NCBI RefSeq assembly: GCF_001757105.1
Contig: NZ_MDHN01000005.1
Span: 94,787-158,786, forward strand
DNA: 64,000 bases
Reading direction: 5' to 3'
Source of the DNA: Alteromonas confluentis
Lineage (GTDB): Bacteria > Pseudomonadota > Gammaproteobacteria > Enterobacterales > Alteromonadaceae
The translations under genes were made by a program, and so were the position numbers. Positions 8,604 to 17,793 of this stretch are shown in pieces (position 1 is the first letter of the stretch; every line of letters starts with the position of its first letter). The notes under the pieces were generated by a model. That model was not told where the DNA came from, did not search any database, and saw only the letters and a program-made list of their open reading frames with translations.

Positions 8604-11600
8604 ATGTTCTGGAAAAGTCTTGCTTTTGAATGGCGTTATTATTTACGCCAGCCTTCATTTACTGTTACTGCTTTAGTGTTTTTCCTTTTGCCGTTTTTGG
8701 CGACGGTATCCGATAACGTAAGGATTGGAGGCGCTAACTCGTTGTACAACGGCAGTTACGCCATCGCGCAGATCACCATCATCATGGGCATTTTCGCGCT
8801 ATTTTTGTTAGTGAATTTTATTGCTGGTACCGCTACCCGCAACCACACATCGAAAATGAGCGAACTTATCTATACCCGGCCGGTCAATCCTCTGCAGTAT
8901 CAATTAGGTCGTTTTACGGGGGCGGTTTTGGTCAGCCTAACCGTTTTCGCCACGGTGCCCATTGGTGTGCTTATTGGTTCTTTCATGCCGTGGGTTGACC
9001 CTGAGCGCCTCGGGCCAACGGTACTGAGTTACTACCTTACGCCTTACCTTTATATTATTGTTCCTGGATTTTTTTCCATGGGCATGATTTTCTATGCGGT
9101 TGCCCATCGAACCCGCTCAGTCATGGCGAGTTACCTTACAGCAATGGGCGTATTTATTGCCTACGTGGTTGGTGGCTTACTCACCAGTGAGCCTGAATAC
9201 CGTGAAATAGGTGCCATGCTCGACCCCTTTGCCGTAAGAACGTTTGGTGAAATAAGCCGATACTGGACGGCCTTCGACAAAAACACCTCGCTTATTTCAT
9301 TTAGTGGCTTACTGTTGCAGAACCGACTCATATGGCTCGCAGCGGGGAGTGCGGTTTTACTCGCATTTGGCGGGCTATTTTCACTGCGCTGGCAGCAAAG
9401 TAACCGCAAACTGAAACCAACGAAAGCGTCGCGTGTTCCTGCGCCTGTCGATAATAAAATCAGTTATAAAGCCTCCGGGGGCTTTCAATGGCACAAGTTC
9501 ATCACGTGTTTAAAGTTCGAGATGCGTCAAGTTCTGCTGAGCCCCGCCATGATCGTACTGCTGGTTTTTACCCTGTTTAATTTAAGTGGCATGTATGCCG
9601 TTGATTTTCAGGGAATGTACGGTACCGGAAACTGGCCTTTGACACGTTACATGGTTGATGCCATATACGACAATTTCTTCCTGACCTTCCTCATCGTGAT
9701 TATCTATTACAGTGCAGAAATCGTGTGGCGGGAACGGGGAAGTGGTATGGGTGACATCATCGAATCAACGCCAGTTTTCAACGCCGTATTCTGGGTTAGT
9801 AAATTGTTTTCCATGTGGGCCGTGTTAGTCGTGCTTTGCTTAACTGGTATGGCTTTCACGCTTTTCTTCCAGGTGTCAAAAGGCTATACCCATTTTGAGT
9901 TTGATGTGTACGCCGTTGGTTTGTTTTACGTAAAACTCATGCCATTTATTTGGCTTAGCGTACTCACCTTTTTTATTCAGGTACTCAGTCCGAATAAGTT
10001 CATTGGTATGCTGCTTTCGTCGGCTTATTTGCTTGGTTCCATGGTGCTGAGTCAGTTAGGTGCTGAACACACTATGTGGCATTACGGGCAGGGGCCTTCC
10101 GTGCCGTATTCTGATCTAAACGGTTTCGGCTGGTTCTTAGCTGGGTTTAATTGGTACATGCTCTACTGGGGAGCGCTGAGTCTCGCGTTATCTGTTATTG
10201 GCTTTGGTCTGTGGCAACGGGGCCCAGAGAATAAACTGAAAGATCGGTTACGTTTGTTGGGTTATCAGATGGGACGAACCGGCAAGGGGCTGCTAGCGGC
10301 CAGTTTGATTGTATTTTTCCTCACAGGCGGTTTTATTCATTACAACACTAAGGTGGTAAATGAATTTATTGGTCAGGATGAAAGGTTAGACTTACAAGCT
10401 GCGTATGAGCGCGAGTTTGCTCAGTATGAAGATGACAACATTCCTGTCATTACCAAGGTCGATGCGCATGTCGATATATTCCCTGAACAGCGCCGTATTG
10501 AGGCCGTAGCCGATGTTGTTTTTGTGAATAGTGCAGATACACCGATCAAGCGGGTGTTATTGACTGTACCTTCGAATACCGTGGAGTGGGCGGTCGATTT
10601 GCCTGGCGCCTCAGTGGTCGAACAGATTGACGAGTTTGACTCGGCTTGGCTTGAATTTACAGCGCCTATGTTGCCTGGGGCAACGATAGCTGGCACCATT
10701 TCTGTGGTTCGAGATCACAATGGTTTCCGCGACCGGAATACCGATGTGACAGTGGCTGAAAATGGCACTTTCATTAATAATTATGAACTGTTTCCAACCA
10801 TGGGCTTTCGTGGCGACCGAGTGATTACCGACCGCCATGAACGTCGCAAGCGAGATTTACCCGAGCGGCCTGTGGCAGCCAAACTGGAAGATACCAGTAA
10901 ATACACCGAAAGCTTCTTTGGCAAGGGCGTCAACTTCATCGATTTTGAAACCACGATTTCAACGTCGGAAGGGCAGATTGCCATTGCACCGGGGTACCTT
11001 CAAAATGATTGGAGTGAAAACGGCCGTCACTATTTCCATTACAAAATGGACGCGCCAATGGTGAATTTTTACTCCTTCTTGTCTGCAAGTCATGAAGTAA
11101 AACGTGAAGCATATAAAGGCATTAACATCGAAATTTATTACGATGAAAAACATGCCTGGAACCTCGGCACGATGGTGCAAAGTGTCAAAGATTCACTGGA
11201 TTATTTTGGCTCAGCCTTTGGCCCCTATCAGCATCGACAGGTGCGAATTATTGAATTTCCTGGCTACCGTTCCTTTGCCCAAAGTTTCGCTAATACTGTG
11301 CCTTACTCTGAAGATATCGGGTTTACCGCTGACCTGCGTGACCCTGATGACATTGATTATGTGTACTATGTTACCGCCCATGAAATGGCGCACCAGTGGT
11401 GGGGGCACCAGCTCGGCGCTGCGAACGTTCAGGGCAGTGCTATTTTGTCGGAGAGCTTATCGCAGTACAGTGCATTGATGGTGCTGCAAAAGCGTTATGG
11501 CGCTAACAAAATGCGCAAGTTTGTGAAGTACGAGCTAGACCGTTACTTAATGGGCAGAAGTAACGAGATCTTGGAAGAAATGCCATTTATGCGTAGTCAG

Positions 11601-12155
11601 AACCAGAATTACATTCACTATCGCAAAGGTTCTGTGGTGATGATGGCGCTGTTAGACAGACTTGGTGAGTCGCGTTTAAATAGTGCCCTTCAGTCGCTAC
11701 TGGAAAAATTCCGTTATCAATCGAACCCGTTCCCTACAACGCTTGATTTGTTGGCAGAATTAAATGCTGTTGCCACCCCAGAAGAGCAAGGGTTTATCGC
11801 AGACATGTTCACGCGTATTACTTTGTACGATCTCAAAATTACCAATGTGGAATCAACCCAGGTGAGTGAAGAGTTTGAAGTAACGTTGACCATTACCGCA
11901 GCGAAGTATGAAGCGGATGGCGAAGGGCGAGAAACGGAACAGCCGCTGAATGAGTTGGTCGATATTGTATTGTTTACGGTGAACCCTGATAAGTTGCAGG
12001 AAGACAACCAGATCCTTTACAAAGCAAAACACAAACTAACAAGTGGTGAGAATAAGATAACTATAACGGTGCCTGAGATGCCAGCTTACGCCGGGGTTGA
12101 TCCCTTCGTGAAGCTCATCGACAGAGATGGCAATGATAATATTAAAGCGTTATAG
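8604..12155 (+). CDS. ABC-2 permease fused to M1-family (gluzincin) aminopeptidase
   Basis: A single 1183-residue protein. The first half holds two successive ABC-2 permease modules (about residues 1-260 and 295-540), each with six hydrophobic segments, and a further helix lies near residues 560-580. The C-terminal half is an M1 metallopeptidase domain with zinc site H926-E927-x-x-H930 (HEMAHQWWGH) and third ligand E950 in SESLSQYSAL. The spacing to that glutamate is 19 residues, one more than classical M1 enzymes. The orientation puts the peptidase outside the membrane (inference). Such fusions are known in Gammaproteobacteria and Bacteroidetes, but their substrate is unknown. It is co-transcribed with the ATPase gene upstream. 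Confidence 0.9.
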   Translation: MFWKSLAFEWRYYLRQPSFTVTALVFFLLPFLATVSDNVRIGGANSLYNGSYAIAQITIIMGIFALFLLVNFIAGTATRNHTSKMSELIYTRPVNPLQYQLGRFTGAVLVSLTVFATVPIGVLIGSFMPWVDPERLGPTVLSYYLTPYLYIIVPGFFSMGMIFYAVAHRTRSVMASYLTAMGVFIAYVVGGLLTSEPEYREIGAMLDPFAVRTFGEISRYWTAFDKNTSLISFSGLLLQNRLIWLAAGSAVLLAFGGLFSLRWQQSNRKLKPTKASRVPAPVDNKISYKASGGFQWHKFITCLKFEMRQVLLSPAMIVLLVFTLFNLSGMYAVDFQGMYGTGNWPLTRYMVDAIYDNFFLTFLIVIIYYSAEIVWRERGSGMGDIIESTPVFNAVFWVSKLFSMWAVLVVLCLTGMAFTLFFQVSKGYTHFEFDVYAVGLFYVKLMPFIWLSVLTFFIQVLSPNKFIGMLLSSAYLLGSMVLSQLGAEHTMWHYGQGPSVPYSDLNGFGWFLAGFNWYMLYWGALSLALSVIGFGLWQRGPENKLKDRLRLLGYQMGRTGKGLLAASLIVFFLTGGFIHYNTKVVNEFIGQDERLDLQAAYEREFAQYEDDNIPVITKVDAHVDIFPEQRRIEAVADVVFVNSADTPIKRVLLTVPSNTVEWAVDLPGASVVEQIDEFDSAWLEFTAPMLPGATIAGTISVVRDHNGFRDRNTDVTVAENGTFINNYELFPTMGFRGDRVITDRHERRKRDLPERPVAAKLEDTSKYTESFFGKGVNFIDFETTISTSEGQIAIAPGYLQNDWSENGRHYFHYKMDAPMVNFYSFLSASHEVKREAYKGINIEIYYDEKHAWNLGTMVQSVKDSLDYFGSAFGPYQHRQVRIIEFPGYRSFAQSFANTVPYSEDIGFTADLRDPDDIDYVYYVTAHEMAHQWWGHQLGAANVQGSAILSESLSQYSALMVLQKRYGANKMRKFVKYELDRYLMGRSNEILEEMPFMRSQNQNYIHYRKGSVVMMALLDRLGESRLNSALQSLLEKFRYQSNPFPTTLDLLAELNAVATPEEQGFIADMFTRITLYDLKITNVESTQVSEEFEVTLTITAAKYEADGEGRETEQPLNELVDIVLFTVNPDKLQEDNQILYKAKHKLTSGENKITITVPEMPAYAGVDPFVKLIDRDGNDNIKAL

Positions 12156-12187
12156 CGAGATGTTGTCATAGTGACAAAGTGAAAACT

Positions 12188-12270
12188 AAAAAGCCGGCGT
12201 TTACAGGTTCAATGGCTCAGATATCTAAACCAGATATTTGAGCATGAACACTGAAAAACGTCGGCTTTTT
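12188..12270. terminator. Long imperfect hairpin, probable bidirectional terminator
   Basis: Outer arms AAAAAGCCGGCGTTT (12188-12202) and AAAACGTCGGCTTTTT (12255-12270) pair, with nested inner arms GTTCA/TGAAC and CTCAGATATCT/AGATATTTGAG. The whole 83-base unit folds almost end to end. It sits between convergent genes, with T or A tracts on both flanks. Confidence 0.7.
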
Positions 12271-12297
12271 TACGTCTTGTATGCTTTACGTCGATGA

Positions 12298-13182
12298 TTA
12301 GCTCTTAAGGCCTTTTTCAAATACCTCAAGCATGCGGTTCCAGGCAATGTCGGCTTGTTTCTCGTTGTACACTTTGGAATCCGGTGGTGTCCAGCCATGC
12401 AAAGTGCCAGGGTAAATGGCAATATCTGCGTCAATGCCCGCTTCCTCATAAGCTTCGCTTAACAGTGGTGTCATGTCCGGACTCTTTTGTGCATCGTTTT
12501 CAGCAACGGCGTGTATTGCAACTGCTTTGCTGTCTTTCACTAGCAGATGTGGACTATTTTCGTCGTCAGTCGCCAAACCGCCACCATGGAACGACGCAAT
12601 GGCGCCAACTTCATCAGGGAATGCGGCGGCAGCAAAAATAGTAAAACTGCCACTCATGCAGTAGCCCATAACCGCTTTGGGTTTCGAGGCGTCAACGGCA
12701 TCCTGCTGGTTAAGAAAATCAAAAAATGCACGGTTGTCATTGTTTGTATTTTCTTGGGTAAGTTTGGCTCGCATAGGGCTAAGTACGCCCCAGGCCGCTT
12801 CAGAGGGAAACTCGATGCCCTGAGGCAAGGCTGCGCCTTTCACATCACGATAAAATGGGTTCACTACCAGCACCGCATAACCTTTCGCTGCCAGACGTTG
12901 CCCCATTAAATCAAAGGCTGTGCGACGGCCTTTGATGTCTGGCCACATCACCACGCCAGCAAAGGCACCGCCTTCTGGATAGGTAAGTAAACAATCCGCT
13001 TCGCCGTCAGGCGTTTTTACCGAAACCTCTTCAGTTTTAACGCTTCCTCGTGCCTGAGCAAACTGCGGAAACGCGGTAGCTAATGAACCTACTGCAACGA
13101 GTTTATGGAAGTTTCTGCGGCTCAATGTCGTTGCGTTTTTTACGGCGTTATCTGCATCCGCTTCAGTTTGATGGTCGCACAT
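12298..13182 (-). CDS. Tat-exported dienelactone hydrolase family protein
   Basis: Alpha/beta hydrolase of 294 residues. The N-terminus has a twin-arginine signal (SRRNFHKLVAVGSLATAFP, R22-R23), so folded export to the periplasm is expected. The nucleophile is C175 in GYCMSGSF, as in dienelactone hydrolases that use Cys instead of Ser. The His of the triad is in TLHGW near the C-terminus. AAGGAAA precedes the ATG by 7 bases. The natural substrate is unknown; many such proteins are promiscuous esterases or lactonases. Confidence 0.85.
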   Translation of the reverse strand: MCDHQTEADADNAVKNATTLSRRNFHKLVAVGSLATAFPQFAQARGSVKTEEVSVKTPDGEADCLLTYPEGGAFAGVVMWPDIKGRRTAFDLMGQRLAAKGYAVLVVNPFYRDVKGAALPQGIEFPSEAAWGVLSPMRAKLTQENTNNDNRAFFDFLNQQDAVDASKPKAVMGYCMSGSFTIFAAAAFPDEVGAIASFHGGGLATDDENSPHLLVKDSKAVAIHAVAENDAQKSPDMTPLLSEAYEEAGIDADIAIYPGTLHGWTPPDSKVYNEKQADIAWNRMLEVFEKGLKS

Positions 13183-13263
13183 AGTCAGGTTTCCTTTTAC
13201 GAGTTAGCTAAAAAGCCATCGGTGTCTGTTTACTTTATCCTGTTAAAAAGGTTAGTCACTGAT

Positions 13264-14466
13264 TCACTGAGTTTGTTCCTGCGGATCAGTCACCATTTTT
13301 AAATACGGCGCCAATGTGCTTCGGATTTGTTTTATTTCTTCATCACTGTTGTATTGCCCACCGTCGGCGATTTCCTGGGCGCGACCGAAGAACGGCATGA
13401 ACATCGATACACCGTTCGCTTTTTTACTGATGACTATGGCGTTATTTTGTTCTGCTAGTTCGTGCCATACCGTTCTGACATCTCGCCAGTAATTTGCCGT
13501 TTTTTTCCAGTAGGTCTCACCAGGTGAAAAATCGTGGTCTTTAATGCGTTCATAGCGGGCAATACCAAATTCTTTAGCAATATAGGGTGAAGTGGCCGAG
13601 GGCTCTCCACTGTTGGATAAAACTAACTTGTAGTTTTCCTCTTCCTGAACCCAGCCATCAGGCAGAGTAATGTGTTTGTTTACGCCCTCCAGTACTTGGT
13701 AATCACTTCTGACACTGCTTTCACGACGAGGTAACGGCCGCCAGGTAACATCACTCACCCATTGCGAATGATTGCCTTTGTGCTCCCATACTCCCTGCGA
13801 TTCATAGCGGGGAGAATCATCTACTTGAAATACTGACTGAGACCAGTGGCCAGCATTTTGTTGTTCATCAAGCGGATGGTTCTCCCAGGTTTGATTTCCG
13901 GCATACACAAATTCGCTGGGCTTTTCATATTGCCAATCCTGTCGCCAATGCTTCATTACCATTGGCTCACTGGCCTGGCCGTTTTCATCTACGAAAACCA
14001 TGACCATGATATGCTGCAGACTGATAAAATCAGGTTTATCTTCGACGACGGCTACCCATTCCGTGCCCCAGGAGCGATAAGGTTTTGAAGGCTGATAATC
14101 AGGAGAAAATCCCATGGTTTCAATAAAATCAAAGCTCACTCTGAAGTAACCCGACATAGCCAGAATGGCTTCACGGTCGCGCTCATAAGTAGAAAGTCCA
14201 GCTTTTTGCAGGTTACGCCAATGCACCGATGGTGTGGAATCTTTGGTGGTTTGCGCGCCAGTTGACGTGCCGCCCCGCGGCGAAAAGTCGCAGTTCTCTT
14301 CTATAAATTGCCATCCAAATACATAACTGGGTGACTGACAAGGGGCAGGGGCTGAGGTGCTCTCAGTTTTCGCCTTATCCGCAGCACAACCCGAGACTGA
14401 AATCACTGCAGTGGCGAAGCCTAAGCAAAACAGGCTTAGTCTGGAAAATCGGTTGCCAAAAATCAC
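13264..14466 (-). CDS. Fur-regulated lipoprotein, DUF6607-like
   Basis: A 400-residue protein, starting at GTG 14466 because AGGAG lies six bases upstream and the resulting N-terminus is a clean lipoprotein signal (lipobox VSGC, C27). A longer reading to 14580 would run back through the Fur box and is unlikely. The body is rich in Trp/Tyr and charged residues (for example VMKHWRQDWQYE, DDSPRYESQGVWEH, TWRPLPRRE) and resembles the DUF6607 family as I recall it. No enzymatic motif is visible. A perfect Fur box immediately upstream argues for an iron- or heme-related role at the cell envelope. It is followed by the dienelactone hydrolase on the same strand after 81 bases. Confidence 0.75.
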   Translation of the reverse strand: MIFGNRFSRLSLFCLGFATAVISVSGCAADKAKTESTSAPAPCQSPSYVFGWQFIEENCDFSPRGGTSTGAQTTKDSTPSVHWRNLQKAGLSTYERDREAILAMSGYFRVSFDFIETMGFSPDYQPSKPYRSWGTEWVAVVEDKPDFISLQHIMVMVFVDENGQASEPMVMKHWRQDWQYEKPSEFVYAGNQTWENHPLDEQQNAGHWSQSVFQVDDSPRYESQGVWEHKGNHSQWVSDVTWRPLPRRESSVRSDYQVLEGVNKHITLPDGWVQEEENYKLVLSNSGEPSATSPYIAKEFGIARYERIKDHDFSPGETYWKKTANYWRDVRTVWHELAEQNNAIVISKKANGVSMFMPFFGRAQEIADGGQYNSDEEIKQIRSTLAPYLKMVTDPQEQTQ

Positions 14467-14489
14467 GATACACTCCTTTTTTAACTTTT

Positions 14490-14508
14490 GATAATGATAA
14501 TCATTATC
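14490..14508. promoter_or_regulatory. Fur box, perfect 19-bp consensus
   Basis: GATAATGATAATCATTATC matches the classical Fur consensus at all 19 positions. It lies 23 bases upstream of the GTG start of the DUF6607-like lipoprotein, placing it over the core promoter. Confidence 0.93.
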
Positions 14509-14612
14509 ATTTGCTGATGGTAGCAGATAGGCGCCAGGGCAAAAAGTGGTAGATGAGAAAATAGTGGTCTTGGCAGGCAACGAAAGCCATTACCTTTATA
14601 TTGCCCGAAGGA

Positions 14613-16034
14613 TCAAGACGGCGACAACTGGCATTCAGGCAAAAGCTCGGAAAGGGTGCGAAGCGCCGCTTCCCTCGATGCATGATTTCTATCAATGAAG
14701 TTAAAGCGAAGACAATGACGATATTTGCCCGTTGCGGAAAACATCTGGCCTGGGGCCAAAATAATGCCTGCTTGCTTGGCACGTTCCGCCAATTTTACCG
14801 CGTCGTATTTTTTGGGTAATTCCATCCATAAAACAAAGCCACCTTCCGGGTAACTTACCCGTGTCTGCTCGGGGAAAAACCGTCTGATATCTTCTAGCAT
14901 GAGATCTCTGGCCTTGCGATAGTGCTGTCGCATAGCGCTTAAGTGCCGCTCGTAACCACCTTCGCGGATGAACCTCCCAATAGCAAGCTGGGGCAAAGTA
15001 GGGCACATAGAACTGCTGACATATTTTATATGGGTGACTTTGTCACGGTAGCGGCCTGGTGCAATCCAGCCCACACGAAAACCGGGAGCCAGTGTTTTAG
15101 AGAATGAGGAACAAAGTAGAACGCGGCCATCATCATCGAAAGATTTCAGGGTTTTAGGCCGCGGATAATCAAAGGCAATGTCGCCATAAATATCGTCTTC
15201 AATGATGGCGATATCGAATTCTTGGGCCAGTTGATATAAGGCCTGCTTTTTTTCCAGCGGCATGACATATCCCTGGGGATTATTTACCGTAGGTGTAACC
15301 AGAATCGCTTTTACCGGCCACTGGTCCATTGCCAGACGCAGCGCATCAATGCTCATTCCATCCCGGGAATCGGTGGGAATTTCAAGTGCTTTCAGGTTGG
15401 CGGCTTTTATCGCCTGCATGGCGCCATAAAAGCCGGGCGATTCTACCGCGACAATTTCGCCAGGTTCAGCCACAGCCCGTAAACAAACCGATAACGCCTC
15501 CTGACAGCCCGACGTCACCACAAAATCTTCGGCCATTAAATGGCAACCGGCCGATGCTGTAAGCCGGGAAAGTTGTTCGCGAAGTCCCGCATCACCCTGA
15601 ATGTGACCGTATTTCATGCCATCTTGTGGGCGATGACGATTCAGCTCATAAAGGCTTTTTAACAGCGGCTTGAGCGTGGATGAAGCCATGTCAGGCATGG
15701 CGTGTTGAAACTCACAAACAGCATCTACCCCGTGACCCAACAACATGGCTAAAACATCTTCCCACAATGAGACGTCCATGGGGCGTTGAGGTGGTTTGGA
15801 CTGTTCGGGCCGACTAATGGCTTTTCGTTCTTCAGCAACAAAGTAGCCAGACTTCGGACGCGCTACAATAAGCTGGTCTCGTTCCAGTACACGATACGCT
15901 TCTTGAACGGTAGACAAACTCACACCATGCTCGCTGGCAAGTTGGCGAACAGACGGTAAACGGGATGCTGGGGCGAAATAGCCCAGTTGGATCTGCTCTT
16001 TCAGACGTGCAGCGAGTTGCTGGTATCGGCTCAT
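14613..16034 (-). CDS. MocR/PdxR-type GntR regulator with aminotransferase domain
   Basis: The 473-residue regulator has an N-terminal GntR winged helix (residues 1-70, with RLPSVRQLASEHGVSLSTVQEAYRVLE) and a class I aminotransferase-like domain with the PLP lysine in SSFSKTLAPGFRVGW. The chosen ATG (16034) has AGGA seven bases upstream; the frame is open further upstream but would cross the operator repeats. It is divergent from a LysE/RhtB exporter gene, a common MocR arrangement in which the regulator senses an amino acid or B6 vitamer and controls its neighbour. Confidence 0.9.
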   Translation of the reverse strand: MSRYQQLAARLKEQIQLGYFAPASRLPSVRQLASEHGVSLSTVQEAYRVLERDQLIVARPKSGYFVAEERKAISRPEQSKPPQRPMDVSLWEDVLAMLLGHGVDAVCEFQHAMPDMASSTLKPLLKSLYELNRHRPQDGMKYGHIQGDAGLREQLSRLTASAGCHLMAEDFVVTSGCQEALSVCLRAVAEPGEIVAVESPGFYGAMQAIKAANLKALEIPTDSRDGMSIDALRLAMDQWPVKAILVTPTVNNPQGYVMPLEKKQALYQLAQEFDIAIIEDDIYGDIAFDYPRPKTLKSFDDDGRVLLCSSFSKTLAPGFRVGWIAPGRYRDKVTHIKYVSSSMCPTLPQLAIGRFIREGGYERHLSAMRQHYRKARDLMLEDIRRFFPEQTRVSYPEGGFVLWMELPKKYDAVKLAERAKQAGIILAPGQMFSATGKYRHCLRFNFIDRNHASREAALRTLSELLPECQLSPS

Positions 16035-16066
16035 AGTCAATCCTCTAAAAACATACACAGTAATAT

Positions 16067-16147
16067 ACCGTACAGTTTTAGTAAGAATAACCATACAGAT
16101 TTGGTAATTTTTGACCATACAGTGCTTGAAAATAAAATCTGTATGGT
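16067..16147. promoter_or_regulatory. Operator repeats between MocR regulator and LysE exporter
   Basis: ACCRTACAG occurs three times in the same orientation at 16067-16075, 16090-16098 and 16114-16122 (steps of 23 and 24 bases). A fourth, inverted copy CTGTATGGT lies at 16139-16147. Direct repeats about two helical turns apart fit MocR-family binding. They fill the divergent promoter region. Confidence 0.7.
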
Positions 16148-16251
16148 CATTTGCCTGTTTATTTATCTATAAAACAATACAGTCGAGTTCAATAAAGTAA
16201 GTCATAACGCATTCACTTTATTTGAAAACTTTATATAGCGGCGAAAACAAC

Positions 16252-16860
16252 ATGGAACTTTCTTTATTAATTGGCATTGCAGCTTTTGCCTTTGTTACTT
16301 CCGTCACTCCGGGCCCGAATAACATGATGTTGCTGGCATCAGGTGCACAGTTTGGCTTCACGCGCACGTTGCCGCACATGATTGGCATCGTAATAGGCGT
16401 AGCTATGCTGTTGTTTTGCGTTCTGCTAGGACTTGGCGCCCTGTTTACGTTGTATCCGTCGCTGTATTCGGTGCTAAATGTTGCCGGTTCGGCCTATCTA
16501 CTCTGGCTGTCATGGAAAATTGCCAGCGGACCCGTCGCGGCAATCAGTGAGGATGATGACACCGACAGTCAGCCTTTGCGCTGGTGGCAGGCGGCTTTAT
16601 TCCAATTCGTAAATCCAAAAGCGTGGATGATGGCGTTAGGGAGTGTGAGTACCTTTTCACTGCCTGGCGACGAATACGTGCTTTCAGGGGCGATGATCAT
16701 GTTGGCATTTGCGGCTATCGGTTTTCCTGCTATTTCTGTTTGGGCAGGGGCGGGAGCGAAACTGCGAGATTGGTTGAATAGCCCAAAACGCCGTCGCGGA
16801 TTCAATTTGACCATGGGCGCGGCAACAGCGGCGACATTGCTGTTAATTGTCGACTTTTGA
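16252..16860 (+). CDS. LysE/RhtB family amino-acid exporter
   Basis: A 202-residue inner-membrane protein with about six helices. The LysE signature is at the N-terminus (FVTSVTPGPNNMMLLASGAQFGF) and the mid-protein FVNPKAWMMALG motif is present. The ATG at 16252 gives the usual family length; an upstream TTG at 16222 is possible but would add ten hydrophilic residues. Divergent from the MocR regulator, which probably controls it. The exported amino acid is not known. Confidence 0.88.
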   Translation: MELSLLIGIAAFAFVTSVTPGPNNMMLLASGAQFGFTRTLPHMIGIVIGVAMLLFCVLLGLGALFTLYPSLYSVLNVAGSAYLLWLSWKIASGPVAAISEDDDTDSQPLRWWQAALFQFVNPKAWMMALGSVSTFSLPGDEYVLSGAMIMLAFAAIGFPAISVWAGAGAKLRDWLNSPKRRRGFNLTMGAATAATLLLIVDF

Positions 16861-16894
16861 CGTGTAACTCAGATACAAAAAGTATTGAAAGCGC

Positions 16895-17269
16895 CTAGAG
16901 CAGGCGCTTCGCGTTCGATTTAACCTTACTGTGGAACGGTTTAACCATACTTTCTGTCATTTTCATGCTGGCAGCAGGTGCATAGCGAAACATAATTTGA
17001 GACAGCGCCTGGGGCAGCATAGCGGGTGATGAAGCCGTGCCTACCATCTCCGATACGGCTTTGGCCTGAAACTTCGCAGAATCCATAGTAACAGCCTGCA
17101 TGGCCGTACCTGCGGCAATGACTTTTTCAATCCACATTTCATTCATTTCCCAGATATCAGACTTGGCTGGTAACCGGGTTGACGTTGACATTCGGTACAG
17201 ACGATTTGCGATGACCTGGGGAGCCAGTGTCCACAACTCGAATAACTGCAAGGGTAAAGGTTGTTTCAC
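16895..17269 (-). CDS. Small phasin-like protein
   Basis: A predicted 124-residue protein starting at GTG 17269, with AGGAG six bases upstream. The sequence is amphipathic and helical, without signal peptide (PLQLFELWTLAPQVIANRL, then alternating Ala/Met/Glu segments). This resembles the short polyhydroxyalkanoate granule-associated phasins of marine gammaproteobacteria, an assignment from general resemblance only. No PHA synthase is nearby. A 47-base piece of its N-terminal coding region is found again at 29616-29662. A hairpin (AAGCGCC/GGCGCTT) overlaps its stop codon. Confidence 0.5.
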   Translation of the reverse strand: MKQPLPLQLFELWTLAPQVIANRLYRMSTSTRLPAKSDIWEMNEMWIEKVIAAGTAMQAVTMDSAKFQAKAVSEMVGTASSPAMLPQALSQIMFRYAPAASMKMTESMVKPFHSKVKSNAKRLL

Positions 17270-17442
17270 TGAATTCTCCTGAGCGACTACTTTGCTGATA
17301 CAGCGGAGAGGGAAGTTTAGTTCATATGTGAAAATTGTGTAGTACACCTTTGGCTAACATTGTCAGCGTTTGTAAAATAGAGTATTTTTCTGCAAATAGG
17401 AATCATTATTATTAGTGAGTGGGGAGTCAATAGTTCTCTCTA

Positions 17443-17700
17443 TTATTTAATACACATCTTTTTGATAGCGGTGTTTGCTGCCTCGACTGCTTTGTAGGCA
17501 TTGATACCGGCTTCATCAAAACCGCCATGTTGGCCTACGACTATTCAGAATGACACTGTCCACACCGGCAGCCAGTCAGGATACCGGTTTATGGGGCTCT
17601 TCAATGACTTCAGAGCTTTCAAACGATCTTTCCCTACCGTTGAGCTATCAATGGCGCACTTATCATACGAGTTCGAGACTGGATAAAGTTCGAAGTTTGA
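17443..17700 (-). pseudogene. Decayed unrecognised gene remnant
   Basis: On the minus strand a single frame runs from about 17700 to a TAA at 17443-17445, interrupted once by an in-frame TGA (17542-17544). The translation looks protein-like on both sides (SSTVGKDRLKALKSLKSPI before the TGA, GQHGGFDEAGINAYKAVEAA after it). There is no start codon or Shine-Dalgarno. I do not recognise the family. The rest of the 17270-17793 gap is AT-rich and holds nothing else evident apart from the promoter region of the FIST gene. Confidence 0.35.
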
Positions 17701-17793
17701 CTAAATTATAGTATAGCAGTAATCAATTCAAAGCTGTGGTTCTGGCACAAGAATTCTGAAATTAGTACACCTTAAACTAAAGGCAGTATATAT

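Noticed and set aside
13264..14580. Longer reading of the lipoprotein gene beginning at 14580
   Set aside because: It would translate through the perfect Fur box and remove the lipoprotein signal from the N-terminus.
16889..16910. Stem AAGCGCC/GGCGCTT near the LysE and phasin ends as a terminator
   Set aside because: No T tract on the plus side and a weak one on the minus side; it overlaps the phasin stop codon.
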